NCBI GenBank assembly: GCA_041905785.1
Contig: JAYRKJ010000003.1
Location: 124,001-188,000, forward strand
Direction of reading: 5' to 3'
DNA: 64,000 nt
From: Roseateles_B sp041905785
GTDB taxonomy: Bacteria; Pseudomonadota; Gammaproteobacteria; Burkholderiales; Burkholderiaceae_C
The notes under the pieces were generated by a model. The model ran no database searches and was not told where the DNA came from. It saw nothing but the letters and a program-made list of their open reading frames with translations. The position numbers and the translations under genes were made by a program. Below are positions 22,433-31,029 of the stretch, one piece after another (within the stretch, counting starts at the first letter, position 1; each line of letters opens with the position of its first letter).

Positions 22433-22961
22433 GGCAGTGACCATGCCCCTTGTGCTCCCGCAAGACTTTGACGCACCGCGCCACTGGCGCGCGGAGGACT
22501 TCCAGCTCGAGGTCCTCTCGCCGGCCCATGCCGCGTTGGACTTCGAGGCCGTGCGGGGCAACGCCGAGCGCATCCGCCATATCTTCGGCCCGGAAAGTGA
22601 CTGGCCCTCGGCCTCGCTGAGCTACGAGGAGAACCTCGCCGATCTCATCCGGCACGAGGCGGAGTTCGAGCGCCGCGAGGCCTTCGCCTACGCCATGCTG
22701 GACCCAACAGGCACGCAGTACCTGGGCTGCCTCTACATCAAGCCGATCAAGTCGAGGCTGGCCGTGGACCTGCGGCGTGAACGCTTTCAGGCGCAGGCCT
22801 TCTTCTGGCTCTCAGAGGCCGGGCTGGCCCTTGGTACAGACACTGTGTTGCGCTGGCTCACCCACTGGGTGCACCAAGCCTGGCCTTTTGCCGCCGTGGC
22901 ATTTCCAGGGCGAGCGCCGGCCTGGGCCGAATGGAAGGCCATGGCGATGCCAGCGCCCTGA
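22413..22961 (+). CDS. GNAT-fold acetyltransferase-like protein
   Basis: 182 aa. The layout fits a GNAT fold: LEVLSPAHAALDFEAVRGNAERIRHIFGPESDWP at the start, a central strand FAYAMLDPTGTQYLGCLYIKPI, and an AFFWLSEAG..LGTDTVLRWLTHWV region in place of the usual acetyl-CoA loop. The Q/RxxGxG/A loop is not classical, so activity is uncertain. ATG 22413 overlaps the TlpA-like gene by 20 bases. An internal ATG at 22443 (MPLVLPQDF) is the other candidate start. Confidence 0.65.
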   Translation: MSDPNPEAVTMPLVLPQDFDAPRHWRAEDFQLEVLSPAHAALDFEAVRGNAERIRHIFGPESDWPSASLSYEENLADLIRHEAEFERREAFAYAMLDPTGTQYLGCLYIKPIKSRLAVDLRRERFQAQAFFWLSEAGLALGTDTVLRWLTHWVHQAWPFAAVAFPGRAPAWAEWKAMAMPAP

Positions 22962-23075
22962 GGGCGGCAAGGTCGAGCTGTCCTATGCGCTGTGCTGCAC
23001 GGGCGGCGAGAATGAAGTAGCCCTGGCGGCCGGAGCGCACCAGGGCTTACTGAGGAGAGGTGAGGTCAGCGAGCT

Positions 23076-23090
23076 GGGGTCAGGTCTTGC
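23076..23090 (+). repeat. REP-like word GGGGTCAGGTCTTGC, copy 2
   Basis: Exact copy directly after the stop codon of cphA (which reads on the minus strand). It is followed by TCAGCC, not by AT. Confidence 0.6.
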
Positions 23091-25652
23091 TCAGCCCTGG
23101 CTGATCCGCTGCGCCAGATGCGCCAGCGCCTCTTCCACCTGGTCCACCAGCACCAGGCACAGGTCGCCCGGCTGCAGGCGCTCCAGGGCGCGGTCGATGG
23201 CGACGAACTCGCCGCGGATCTCCTCGATGTGGGAGGTGCGGGCGGCGCCTTCCAGACCCTGGCGCAGGAGCTTGAGCACCTCGCCGTCCTCGCGGCCGCG
23301 CTGGCAGGCGTCCTGGAAGAGGAGGGCGTCGTCGAAGGCCGCGCCCAGGATCTGCGTCTGGATGCGGATGTCCTCGTCGCGGCGGTCGCCGGCACCGGAG
23401 ATCACCACCGAGCGGCGCTTGGCCGGCAGGGCTTCCACGGCCGCGACCAGTGCGCGCATGGCGTCGCCGTTGTGGCCGTAATCGGCAATCACGGTGGCGC
23501 CGCGGTAGTCCATTACGTTGAAGCGGCCAGGCACGTTGTCGCTGTCGCTGTTGAAACTGGCCAGGCCGCGGCGGATGGTGTCCCAGTCCAGTCCGATGCC
23601 CCAGGCTGCCGCCACGGAGGCCATGGCGTTCTCGACCTGGAAGGGGATCATGCCGCCACGCGTGAAGGGGATGTCGCGCAGGGGGATGCTCTCGCGCCAG
23701 GCGCCCTGCGCGGCCACGAGCTGGTCGCCGTCGATGAAGACGCAGCGCTTGCCTTGCGCGCGGTGGGCGGCCATCAGGGCATGGTGGCGGTCGGCGGTGA
23801 AGAAGATGATCTGGCCGGGGCAGACGCCGGCCATGTTCGCCACCACCGGGTCCGAGGCATTGAGCACCGCATAGCCGCTGGGCGCCACGTTCTGCACGAT
23901 CACGCGCTTGACCAGGGCCAGCTCCTCGACGGTGTTGAGGAAGTTCATGCCCAGGTGGTCGCCCTCGCCGAGGTTGGTCACCACGGCGACCTGGCAGCGG
24001 TCGAAGCCCAGGCCCTCGCGCAGCACGCCGCCGCGGGCGGTCTCGAACACGGCGGCCTCGACGTCCGGGTGCATCAGCACATTGCGGGCGCTCTTGGGGC
24101 CGGAGCAGTCGCCGCTGTCGATCTGGCGGCCGTCGACGTAGACACCGTCGGTGTTGGTCATGCCCACGCGCAGCCCGCAGGTGGCGAACATGTGGGCGAT
24201 CAGCCGGGTCGTGGTGGTCTTGCCGTTGGTGCCTGTCACCGCGACCACGGGGATGCGGCCGTCCTCGCTCTTGTGGCCATGGCCATAGAGGTGGTTGATG
24301 ATGGCCTCGCCCACATTGCGGCCCTTGCCGAAGCTGGGCGAGAGGTGCATGCGCAGGCCCGGCGCGGCATTGACCTCGACGATGCCGCCGCTGATTTCCT
24401 CCAGCGGGCGCAGCACGCTCTCGGCCACCACATCCACGCCGCAGACATGCAGGCCCACGACCTGTGCCGCGGCGACGGCGCGGGCGGCGACGTCCGGATG
24501 CACGTCGTCCGTCACGTCGGTGGCGGTGCCGCCGGTGCTGAGGTTGGCGTTGTTGCGCAGGATCACGCGCTGGCCCTTGGCCGGCACGGACTCGGGGGTC
24601 AGGTCTTGCTGGGTGAGGCGCGCGACGGCGATGTCGTCGAAGCGGATCTTGGTCAGCGAGGTGGCGTGGCCGTCACCGCGACGCGGGTCGGCATTGACCT
24701 TGTCGACCAGCTGCTTGACCGTGTGGACGCCATCGCCGATCACATGCGGCGGGTCGCGGCGGGCGGCGGCCACGAGTTTGTCGCCCACCACCAGCAGCCG
24801 GTAGTCGGAGCCGGGGAGGAACTTCTCGACCATCACATGGCCGATCTCGTCCGCGGCCTTGTAGGCGGCCTCGAGCTGCTCGCGGCTGGTGACGTTGACG
24901 GTCACGCCCTTGCCCTGGTTGCCGTCCTGGGGTTTGACCACCACGGGCAGGCCGATCTCCTGGGCGACCTCCCAGGCGTCATCGACGGAATCGACCGGGC
25001 GGCCGGTGGGCACCGGCACGCCGGCGGACTGCAGCAGCTGCTTGCAGAGGTCTTTATCCTGGGCGATGGACTCGCTCACCGCGCTGGTGGCGTCCACCTC
25101 GGCGGCCCAGATGCGGCGCTGCTTGGCGCCCCAGCCGAACTGCACCAGGCTGCCCTGGGTGAGGCGGCGGAAGGGGATGCCGCGCTTGACGGCGGCGTCC
25201 ACGATGGAGCCGGTGGAGGGGCCCAGGCGCACGTCCTCGTCGGTCTCGCGCAGGCGCTTCAGGCATTCGTCGATGTCGAAGCTGCCCTCGCCCATGGCCG
25301 CGAGGATCAGGCGCGTGGCGTCGTCCATGGCCATGCGGCCGACGTCTTCCTCGCTGTACTCCACCACCACCTGGCAGGTGCCGGGCTCGCCGGTGATGTG
25401 CGTGTGGCTGAAGGTGACCGGGCAGCCGGCCTGGGCCTGCAGGGCCAGCGCGGCCTGCTCCAGCACCTGGGCCAGGCTCATCTCGGCGCGCAGCGCGCCG
25501 ATGCCGGGGAAAAGGGCGCGCAGCCGGGCTTCGAAGCCGGCCAGGCCGGAGATCGCGCGTTCGGCTTCCGTGCAGTGAACCACCGCTTCCATGGCGGTGT
25601 GGCGGCTCCACATATTGGGGCCTCGGAGGGCGCGGATGCGGGAGACTTCCAT
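23091..25652 (-). CDS. cphA: Cyanophycin synthetase CphA (full length)
   Basis: 853 aa. It makes the storage polymer cyanophycin by adding Asp, then Arg, at the cost of ATP, on granules in the cytoplasm. The N-terminal domain starts with the family signature MEVSRIRALRGPNMWSRH. The ATP-grasp half (about 220-470, VVVKPQDGNQGKGVTVNV, with EVNAAPGLRMHLSP) adds Asp. The Mur-ligase half has an intact P-loop G474-T-N-G-K-T-T and the C-terminal Mur domain (ADYGHN, ISGAGDRRDEDI) and adds Arg. It lies 56 bp downstream of the CphA2-like gene and should share its mRNA. The REP-like word occurs both inside (24595) and just past its 3' end. Confidence 0.95.
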   Translation of the reverse strand: MEVSRIRALRGPNMWSRHTAMEAVVHCTEAERAISGLAGFEARLRALFPGIGALRAEMSLAQVLEQAALALQAQAGCPVTFSHTHITGEPGTCQVVVEYSEEDVGRMAMDDATRLILAAMGEGSFDIDECLKRLRETDEDVRLGPSTGSIVDAAVKRGIPFRRLTQGSLVQFGWGAKQRRIWAAEVDATSAVSESIAQDKDLCKQLLQSAGVPVPTGRPVDSVDDAWEVAQEIGLPVVVKPQDGNQGKGVTVNVTSREQLEAAYKAADEIGHVMVEKFLPGSDYRLLVVGDKLVAAARRDPPHVIGDGVHTVKQLVDKVNADPRRGDGHATSLTKIRFDDIAVARLTQQDLTPESVPAKGQRVILRNNANLSTGGTATDVTDDVHPDVAARAVAAAQVVGLHVCGVDVVAESVLRPLEEISGGIVEVNAAPGLRMHLSPSFGKGRNVGEAIINHLYGHGHKSEDGRIPVVAVTGTNGKTTTTRLIAHMFATCGLRVGMTNTDGVYVDGRQIDSGDCSGPKSARNVLMHPDVEAAVFETARGGVLREGLGFDRCQVAVVTNLGEGDHLGMNFLNTVEELALVKRVIVQNVAPSGYAVLNASDPVVANMAGVCPGQIIFFTADRHHALMAAHRAQGKRCVFIDGDQLVAAQGAWRESIPLRDIPFTRGGMIPFQVENAMASVAAAWGIGLDWDTIRRGLASFNSDSDNVPGRFNVMDYRGATVIADYGHNGDAMRALVAAVEALPAKRRSVVISGAGDRRDEDIRIQTQILGAAFDDALLFQDACQRGREDGEVLKLLRQGLEGAARTSHIEEIRGEFVAIDRALERLQPGDLCLVLVDQVEEALAHLAQRISQG
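24595..24609 (+). repeat. REP-like word GGGGTCAGGTCTTGC, copy 3 (inside cphA)
   Basis: Exact copy inside the ATP-grasp half of cphA. It encodes QDLTP in TQQDLTPESVPAKG on the minus strand. The paralogous gene has QRQGVTPEAVPAAG there, so this is a conserved coding spot. The match may be chance rather than an inserted element. Confidence 0.4.
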
Positions 25653-25708
25653 GTTCGCGTCGTCTTTCGGGAAATGCGGTTGTGAGCGGGCTGCGCCTTG
25701 CTTGCGCC

Positions 25709-27886
25709 TTATTGCGCCAGGTCCGGCACGAAGGTGTCCAGGCCGGCGGAGATCAGCTCGGGCGAAATGTTCATGGCCCAGGCGGTGGCGACGGCGGCCA
25801 GCAGGGTCGCCTCATCGGTGGACTGGCCGGCCTTGGTGAAGCGCTGGGCCAGGCTGGCCACATTGGCCCCCACGGTTTCGCTGGAGCCCTGCGCGAGCAC
25901 GGCGGTCCCGCCTTGCAGGAAGACCGCCCGGCCGCCCTTGGCGCGATGGGCCTGCAGGGCTTCGTTGGCCTCGTCCAGGGCGTAGAGCAGCACCTCGCCA
26001 TCGCTGAGCTCGGCCATTTCCACGAGGCGCGGCTCGGCGGCATTGAGCACGGCGGCGCCTTCGCTGAGCACCACGTCGATCTGGGTGCGCAGCACCTTGA
26101 AGCGCTGGTCTTCGGTGAGCACGTCGTAGTGGCCGAGGTCCACGGCGGCTGCCATGTCGGTCACCACGCCGACCTGGCAGCGGTCGTAGGCCAGGCCGTC
26201 CTTGAGGATGGAGGCGGCATCGTTCTGCACCACCACGGCATCGACCACGCGGTTCATCAGCAGGCGGTGAGCGGCGTCCCAGCGCGCGCTGGAGCGCTTC
26301 TCGACGCGGCGCGGGCCCAGGAAGAGGCCGTCGCTGCAGGCCAGGCCCACGTGGCGGCCGTTCAGATGCAGCAGCCAGGCCACCAGGCGCGTGATGTGGT
26401 TGCCACCCTGCGAGGCCAGCACGCCCACCACGGGGATGCGGCCGGTCTCGTCCTCGTCGAAGAGGTGGTCAATGATGGCCTGACCCACGGGCTGGGGCAT
26501 GCCCTCGGCGGGCTTCAGGTGCATCAGCAGGCCGGGGCCGGCATTGACCTCGACGATGGCGCCGCCGGTCTCGGACAGGGGCCTGGAAATGTCGGTGCTG
26601 ACCAGGTCCACGCCGGCGATGTCCAGGCCGATGGTGCGGGCCGCCAGCGAGACGGCATGCGCCACCTCGGGGTGCACCTGTGCCGTGCAGTCGATGGCGA
26701 CGTTGCCGTTGCGCTGGATCAGCACGCGCTGGCCCGCGGCCGGCACGGCCTCGGGCGTCACGCCCTGGCGCTGCAGGTCCAGCAGCACGACGGCGTCTTC
26801 GCCGATCGTGATGCGGTTGAGGGGGAAGTCCTCGGTCAGGCCGCGGCGCGGGTCGGTGTTGATCTGGAGGTCGACCAGCTGCGTGACGGTGTGCTGGCCG
26901 TCGCCGGTGATCCAGGCCTCGTCGCCGCGGGCGGCGGCCACGACCTGCCCGCCCACCACCAGCAGGCGGTGCTCGTTGCCGGGGATGTAGCTCTCGACCA
27001 GGACCTCGGATCCTTCCTTGTCGGCCAGCTCGAAGGCGGCGGCGACGTCGGCCTCCCGGCGCAGGTCCAGGGTCACGCCGCGGCCGTGGTTGCCGTCGGA
27101 GGGCTTGACCACCACCGGCAGGCCGATGTCCTGGGCGGCCTCCCAGGCCTCGGCGGCCGTCTTGACCGCGGTGCCGGCCGGCACGGGCACGCCCACGCTC
27201 TTGAGCAGGCTCTTGGTGAGGTCCTTGTCCCGGGCGATGCCTTCGGCGATCGCGCTGGTCATGTCGGTCTCGGCGGTCCAGATGCGGCGCTGGCGGGCGC
27301 CATGGCCCAGTTGCACGAGATTGCCGTCGTTCAGTCGGATGTGCGGGATGCGGCGGTCGGTCGCAGCGGCGACGATGGCGGCGGTCGACGGGCCCAGGTA
27401 GCAGTCGTCGACCTTGTCGCGGATGCGGTCCACGGCCGCCTTCACGTCGAAGGGTTCGGCATTGATCATGGCCATGAGCAGCGCGTGCCCCTCGGCCAGG
27501 GCGGCGCGGGCCACCTGCTCGTCACGGGCCCGGAAGACCATGCGGTACACGCCGGTCTTGGAGGTGGAGCGGGTCTGGCCGAAGCCGGTGGGCATGCCGG
27601 AGAGGTTGAGCAGCTCGATGACGATGTGCTCCAGCACATGGCCCATCCAGGTGCCCTCGGTGAGGCGCTGCAGGAAACCGCCGCGCTCGCCGACGCCGCA
27701 GTGGTGCTCGATCAGCGCCGGCAGCGCCGCCGTCAGCCGCTCGTTGAAGCCCTCGAGCTTGTTGGAGGGGAATTCCTCCAGCCGGCCCAGGTCCAGCCAG
27801 ACCTCCAGGACGGGGCGGTAGGTCCACATATTGGGACCACGCAGGTAGTTGACGCGCAAAAGCTGGATGTCGTCGTGTCGGCTCAT
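25709..27886 (-). CDS. CphA2-like cyanophycin synthetase with a degenerate Mur-ligase half
   Basis: 725 aa, homologous to the neighbouring CphA over its first two thirds. The N-terminal domain (LRGPNMWTYRPVLEVWLDL) and the ATP-grasp half (VVVKPSDGNHGRGVTLDL, EVNAGPGLLMHLKP) look intact. In the Mur half the P-loop GTNGKTTT is replaced by LASQGGNHIT (residues 490-499), without Gly-Lys-Thr, and the whole C-terminal Mur domain is missing: the protein ends at the point where CphA continues with VPGRFN. Loss of one ATP site and shorter length are known features of cyanobacterial CphA2, which joins beta-Asp-Arg dipeptides. By analogy this may recycle dipeptides or prime CphA; this is inference. It is the first gene of the operon. 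Confidence 0.88.
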   Translation of the reverse strand: MSRHDDIQLLRVNYLRGPNMWTYRPVLEVWLDLGRLEEFPSNKLEGFNERLTAALPALIEHHCGVGERGGFLQRLTEGTWMGHVLEHIVIELLNLSGMPTGFGQTRSTSKTGVYRMVFRARDEQVARAALAEGHALLMAMINAEPFDVKAAVDRIRDKVDDCYLGPSTAAIVAAATDRRIPHIRLNDGNLVQLGHGARQRRIWTAETDMTSAIAEGIARDKDLTKSLLKSVGVPVPAGTAVKTAAEAWEAAQDIGLPVVVKPSDGNHGRGVTLDLRREADVAAAFELADKEGSEVLVESYIPGNEHRLLVVGGQVVAAARGDEAWITGDGQHTVTQLVDLQINTDPRRGLTEDFPLNRITIGEDAVVLLDLQRQGVTPEAVPAAGQRVLIQRNGNVAIDCTAQVHPEVAHAVSLAARTIGLDIAGVDLVSTDISRPLSETGGAIVEVNAGPGLLMHLKPAEGMPQPVGQAIIDHLFDEDETGRIPVVGVLASQGGNHITRLVAWLLHLNGRHVGLACSDGLFLGPRRVEKRSSARWDAAHRLLMNRVVDAVVVQNDAASILKDGLAYDRCQVGVVTDMAAAVDLGHYDVLTEDQRFKVLRTQIDVVLSEGAAVLNAAEPRLVEMAELSDGEVLLYALDEANEALQAHRAKGGRAVFLQGGTAVLAQGSSETVGANVASLAQRFTKAGQSTDEATLLAAVATAWAMNISPELISAGLDTFVPDLAQ

Positions 27887-28107
27887 GGGACGGGGCGTGG
27901 ACGGATCGGAGGAGGATGGGCCGCCTGGGCGGGCATGTGCGCCTGGCGGCCAGGCGCCATTTTGCTCTCAGTTTGGGGCGGGTTTGTCCGTTCGGTGAGT
28001 GAGGACCTGCTCGCTGGTCATCGAACAGGCGCCGGGAGCGTTGCAGGATGCGCGAAAATCGCGCGGCCGACGGCTTCAGCGCCGGCGGCCTTCAGAACGA
28101 AAGAACA
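27887..28107. promoter_or_regulatory. Divergent promoter region of the cyanophycin locus
   Basis: 221 bases separate the two synthetase genes (minus) from the ABC transporter and DUF1854 genes (plus) and must hold both promoters. I see no convincing -35/-10 pair or operator. Confidence 0.4.
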
Positions 28108-30387
28108 ATGCAGCATCAACATCCTGTGGACGACGCGTCCGCCAAGCATCCCGAATGGGCGACTCTGACTTCGCGTCTCTTGAAGGGCGAGAACGTCCTG
28201 GCCAGCCTGGAGGTTGACCTCGACAGCCGGCTGCGCTTCGGCGGGGGGCTGCTGGCCCTCAGCCGCCAGCGCCTGCTGTCCTTCGATGCCGGCTCTGGTC
28301 AGTGGTCCGAATGGCCTCTGCACCCCGGGTTGGAGCTGCGTCTCAGCGACCACGCCGGTGTCGGCTGCCTGGAACTGGTGGATGGGCAGGGCCGCCTGGC
28401 CCTGTGGCGCTTCACCCTCGCGATCAACCTGCAGGCCCAGCGCTTCCAGGAGGCCTTCGAGCGCCGCGACGAAGGTCCGCGCTCCGAGGCCGAGGAGGTG
28501 GGCTTCTGCCCCAGCTGCAAGGCCCCGCTGCCCCCGGAGAGCGAGGAATGCCCCACCTGCGAGCGCGAGCTGCACACGCCGCCCTCCACCTGGGTGCTGC
28601 TGCGCCTGTGGCGCTTCGCCAAGCCCTACCAGGGCCAGCTGCTGCTGGGCTTCTTGCTGATGCTGGGCGCCACCGGCGCGACCCTGGTCGGCCCCTACCT
28701 CTACCGTCCGCTGATGGACGAGGTGCTCATTCCCTTCCAGCAGGGGCAGAAGATCGATCCCTGGCTGGTGGCCTACTACCTGGGTGGGCTGCTGGGCGCT
28801 GGCCTGGTGTCCTGGCTGCTGGGCTGGGCCAAGACCTACATCCTCGCCCTCGTGTCCGAGCGCATCGCCGCGGACATGCGCACCACCACCTTCGAGCACC
28901 TGCTGTCGCTGTCCCTCGAGTATTTCGGCAACAAGCGTACGGGCGACCTGATGTCCCGCATCGGCTCCGAGACCGACCGCATCAGCGTCTTCCTCTCGCT
29001 GCATGCCCTGGACTTCATCACCGACGTCCTGATGCTGGGCATGACGGCCGTCATCCTCTTCTCCATCAACCACTGGCTGGCCCTGGCCACGCTGCTGCCC
29101 CTGCCCTTCATCGCCTGGATGATCCACCTGGTGCGGGACCGGCTGCGCACCGGCTTCGAGAAGATCGACCGCGTCTGGGGCGAAGTCACCAGCGTGCTGG
29201 CGGACACCATCCCCGGCATCCGCGTGGTCAAGGCCTTCGCCCAGGAGCGGCGGGAGGCCAAGCGCTTCAAGGAAGCCAACCAGAACAACCTCAAGGTCAA
29301 CGACCGCCTCAACAAGACCTGGAGCCTCTTCACGCCCACGGTCTCGCTGCTGACCGAGATCGGCCTGCTGGTTGTCTGGGCCTTCGGCATCTACCTGGTG
29401 TCGGATGGCGACATCACGGTGGGCGTGCTGACCTCCTTCCTGGCCTATATCGGCCGCTTCTACGGCCGCATGGATTCCATGAGCCGCATCGTCTCGGTCA
29501 CGCAGAAGGCGGCGGCCGGCGCCAAGCGCATCTTCGACATCCTGGACCACCAGTCCAACGTGCCCGACCCCGCCAATCCGGTGAAGCTGGACGGTGTGAC
29601 CGGCGGGCTGCAGATCCAGGACATCGGCTTCCGCTACGGCAACCGCGCGGTGATCCGCGGGCTTTCGCTGGACATCCAGCCGGGCGAGATGATCGGCCTG
29701 GTGGGCCATTCGGGCTCGGGCAAGAGCACCCTGGTCAACCTGATCTGCCGCTTCTACGACGTGACCGAGGGCTCGATCCGCATCGACGGCACTGACCTGC
29801 GCCGCGTCACCGTGGCCGACTACCGCCGCCACATCGGCCTGGTGCTGCAGGAGCCCTTCCTCTTCTTCGGCACCATCGCCGAGAACATCGCCTACGGCAA
29901 GCCGGATGCCACGCGTGAGGAAATCGTCGCCGCGGCGCGCGCCGCCCATGCGCACGAGTTCATCCTGCGCCTGCCCCATGGCTACGACAGCCTGGTGGGC
30001 GAGCGCGGGCAGGGCCTGTCCGGCGGCGAACGCCAGCGCATCTCCATCGCCCGTGCCCTGCTGATCAACCCGCGCCTGCTGATCCTGGACGAAGCCACCT
30101 CGGCCGTGGACACCGAGACCGAGAAGGAAATCCAGAAGGCCCTGGACAACCTGGTGAAGGGCCGTACCACCATCGCCATCGCCCACCGCCTGTCCACCTT
30201 GCGCAAGGCCGATCGTCTGGTGGTGATGGACCGCGGGCAGATCGTCGAGGTCGGCCCGCATGACGAGCTGATGGAGAAGAAGGGCGCCTACTGGCGGCTC
30301 TACGAGGCCCAGGCCCGCCGGGTCGATGCCGAGGAGGCCGAGCCCATCGCCCTGCCCAATCCCAATGCCCACACGGTGAGCGCCTGA
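28108..30387 (+). CDS. Cyanophycin-locus ABC transporter (fused permease-ATPase) with N-terminal zinc ribbon
   Basis: 759 aa from ATG 28108. Residues about 1-120 form a beta-rich domain (RLRFGGGLLALSRQRLLSFD...WRFTLAINLQ) recalling a PH-like fold. A zinc ribbon CPSC...CPTC follows (about 134-154), then a six-helix exporter membrane domain (about 170-480) and an ATPase with Walker A GHSGSGKST, signature LSGGERQR, Walker B LLILDEAT and H-loop IAHRLST. It is an ABC exporter half, so it works as a homodimer. The gene is divergent from the cphA pair and 17 bp before a DUF1854 gene. This set recurs beside cphA in Burkholderiales and is annotated as cyanophycin-metabolism-associated; its substrate is unknown. 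An in-frame ATG at 28048 is possible but poorly placed. Confidence 0.9.
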   Translation: MQHQHPVDDASAKHPEWATLTSRLLKGENVLASLEVDLDSRLRFGGGLLALSRQRLLSFDAGSGQWSEWPLHPGLELRLSDHAGVGCLELVDGQGRLALWRFTLAINLQAQRFQEAFERRDEGPRSEAEEVGFCPSCKAPLPPESEECPTCERELHTPPSTWVLLRLWRFAKPYQGQLLLGFLLMLGATGATLVGPYLYRPLMDEVLIPFQQGQKIDPWLVAYYLGGLLGAGLVSWLLGWAKTYILALVSERIAADMRTTTFEHLLSLSLEYFGNKRTGDLMSRIGSETDRISVFLSLHALDFITDVLMLGMTAVILFSINHWLALATLLPLPFIAWMIHLVRDRLRTGFEKIDRVWGEVTSVLADTIPGIRVVKAFAQERREAKRFKEANQNNLKVNDRLNKTWSLFTPTVSLLTEIGLLVVWAFGIYLVSDGDITVGVLTSFLAYIGRFYGRMDSMSRIVSVTQKAAAGAKRIFDILDHQSNVPDPANPVKLDGVTGGLQIQDIGFRYGNRAVIRGLSLDIQPGEMIGLVGHSGSGKSTLVNLICRFYDVTEGSIRIDGTDLRRVTVADYRRHIGLVLQEPFLFFGTIAENIAYGKPDATREEIVAAARAAHAHEFILRLPHGYDSLVGERGQGLSGGERQRISIARALLINPRLLILDEATSAVDTETEKEIQKALDNLVKGRTTIAIAHRLSTLRKADRLVVMDRGQIVEVGPHDELMEKKGAYWRLYEAQARRVDAEEAEPIALPNPNAHTVSA

Positions 30388-30404
30388 GCCGCAGAGAGAG
30401 CCCC

Positions 30405-30875
30405 ATGACGACCCCCTACCAGCGCCTCTCCCGCAATGCCTTCGGCCGCATCGACCTCGTCGATGCCGAGGGCCAGTTCCACGTCAGCGTGACGCCCGTG
30501 CGCGCCCATCCCATCTCCGCGCCCGACGAGGGCGTCTCCCTCGTGGGCCAGGACGGCCACGAGCTGGCCTGGATTCCCCGCCTCTCGGCCCTGCCGCCTG
30601 CCGACCGCGCGCTGCTGGAGGCCGAGTTCGAGGTGCGCGAGTTCATGCCCGTGGTGCAGGCCCTGCTGGCCGTCAGCACCTTCTCCACACCCAGCCAGTG
30701 GACCGTGCAGACCGAGCGCGGCCAGGCCCAGTTCATCCTCAAGACCGAAGAGGACATCCGCCGCCTGGGCGAGGGCAAGCTGCTGATCACCAGCAGCCAC
30801 GGCCTGCAGTTCCTGGTGCCGGACCGCTTCGCGCTGGACCGGCATTCGAGGAAGCTGCTGGAGCGTTTTCTCTAA
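30405..30875 (+). CDS. Cyanophycin-associated DUF1854 protein
   Basis: 156 aa, soluble, without signal peptide. It is a complete DUF1854 protein: RNAFGRIDLVDAEG, the VTPVRAHPISAPDEGVSLV block, ELAWIPRLSALP, then FEVREFMPVVQALLAVSTFSTPSQWTVQTERG and a C-terminal SSHGLQFLVPDRFALDRHSRKLLERFL. It sits 17 bp after the ABC transporter, with an AGAGAG site before its ATG. The family is repeatedly found with cphA and this exporter. A plausible but untested role is to couple granules or dipeptides to the transporter. Confidence 0.9.
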   Translation: MTTPYQRLSRNAFGRIDLVDAEGQFHVSVTPVRAHPISAPDEGVSLVGQDGHELAWIPRLSALPPADRALLEAEFEVREFMPVVQALLAVSTFSTPSQWTVQTERGQAQFILKTEEDIRRLGEGKLLITSSHGLQFLVPDRFALDRHSRKLLERFL

Positions 30876-30922
30876 GGCACCGGGTCACGGCGCCCTGGCA
30901 GGAGGTCAGGGCTAGAATTGAC

Positions 30923-30940
30923 GTTTACGTAAACGTAAAC
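30923..30940. promoter_or_regulatory. LiuR-like palindromic operator
   Basis: GTTTACGTAAACGTAAAC is a perfect palindrome apart from the central AA. It resembles the TTTACGT-n-ACGTAAA sites of LiuR, the MerR-family regulator of branched-chain amino acid and acyl-CoA catabolism. It lies 90 bp upstream of isovaleryl-CoA dehydrogenase, next to a TTGACG -35-like hexamer at 30918-30923. No liuR gene is in the window. Confidence 0.72.
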
Positions 30941-31029
30941 TAGCGCCCGGCGCCGATGATGCTGGGCGCCGGCCTGTGTGCGCCCGCGAGCGGGGGCGCA
31001 GGCGTTCAACACTTGCCTCGGAGACTGAC

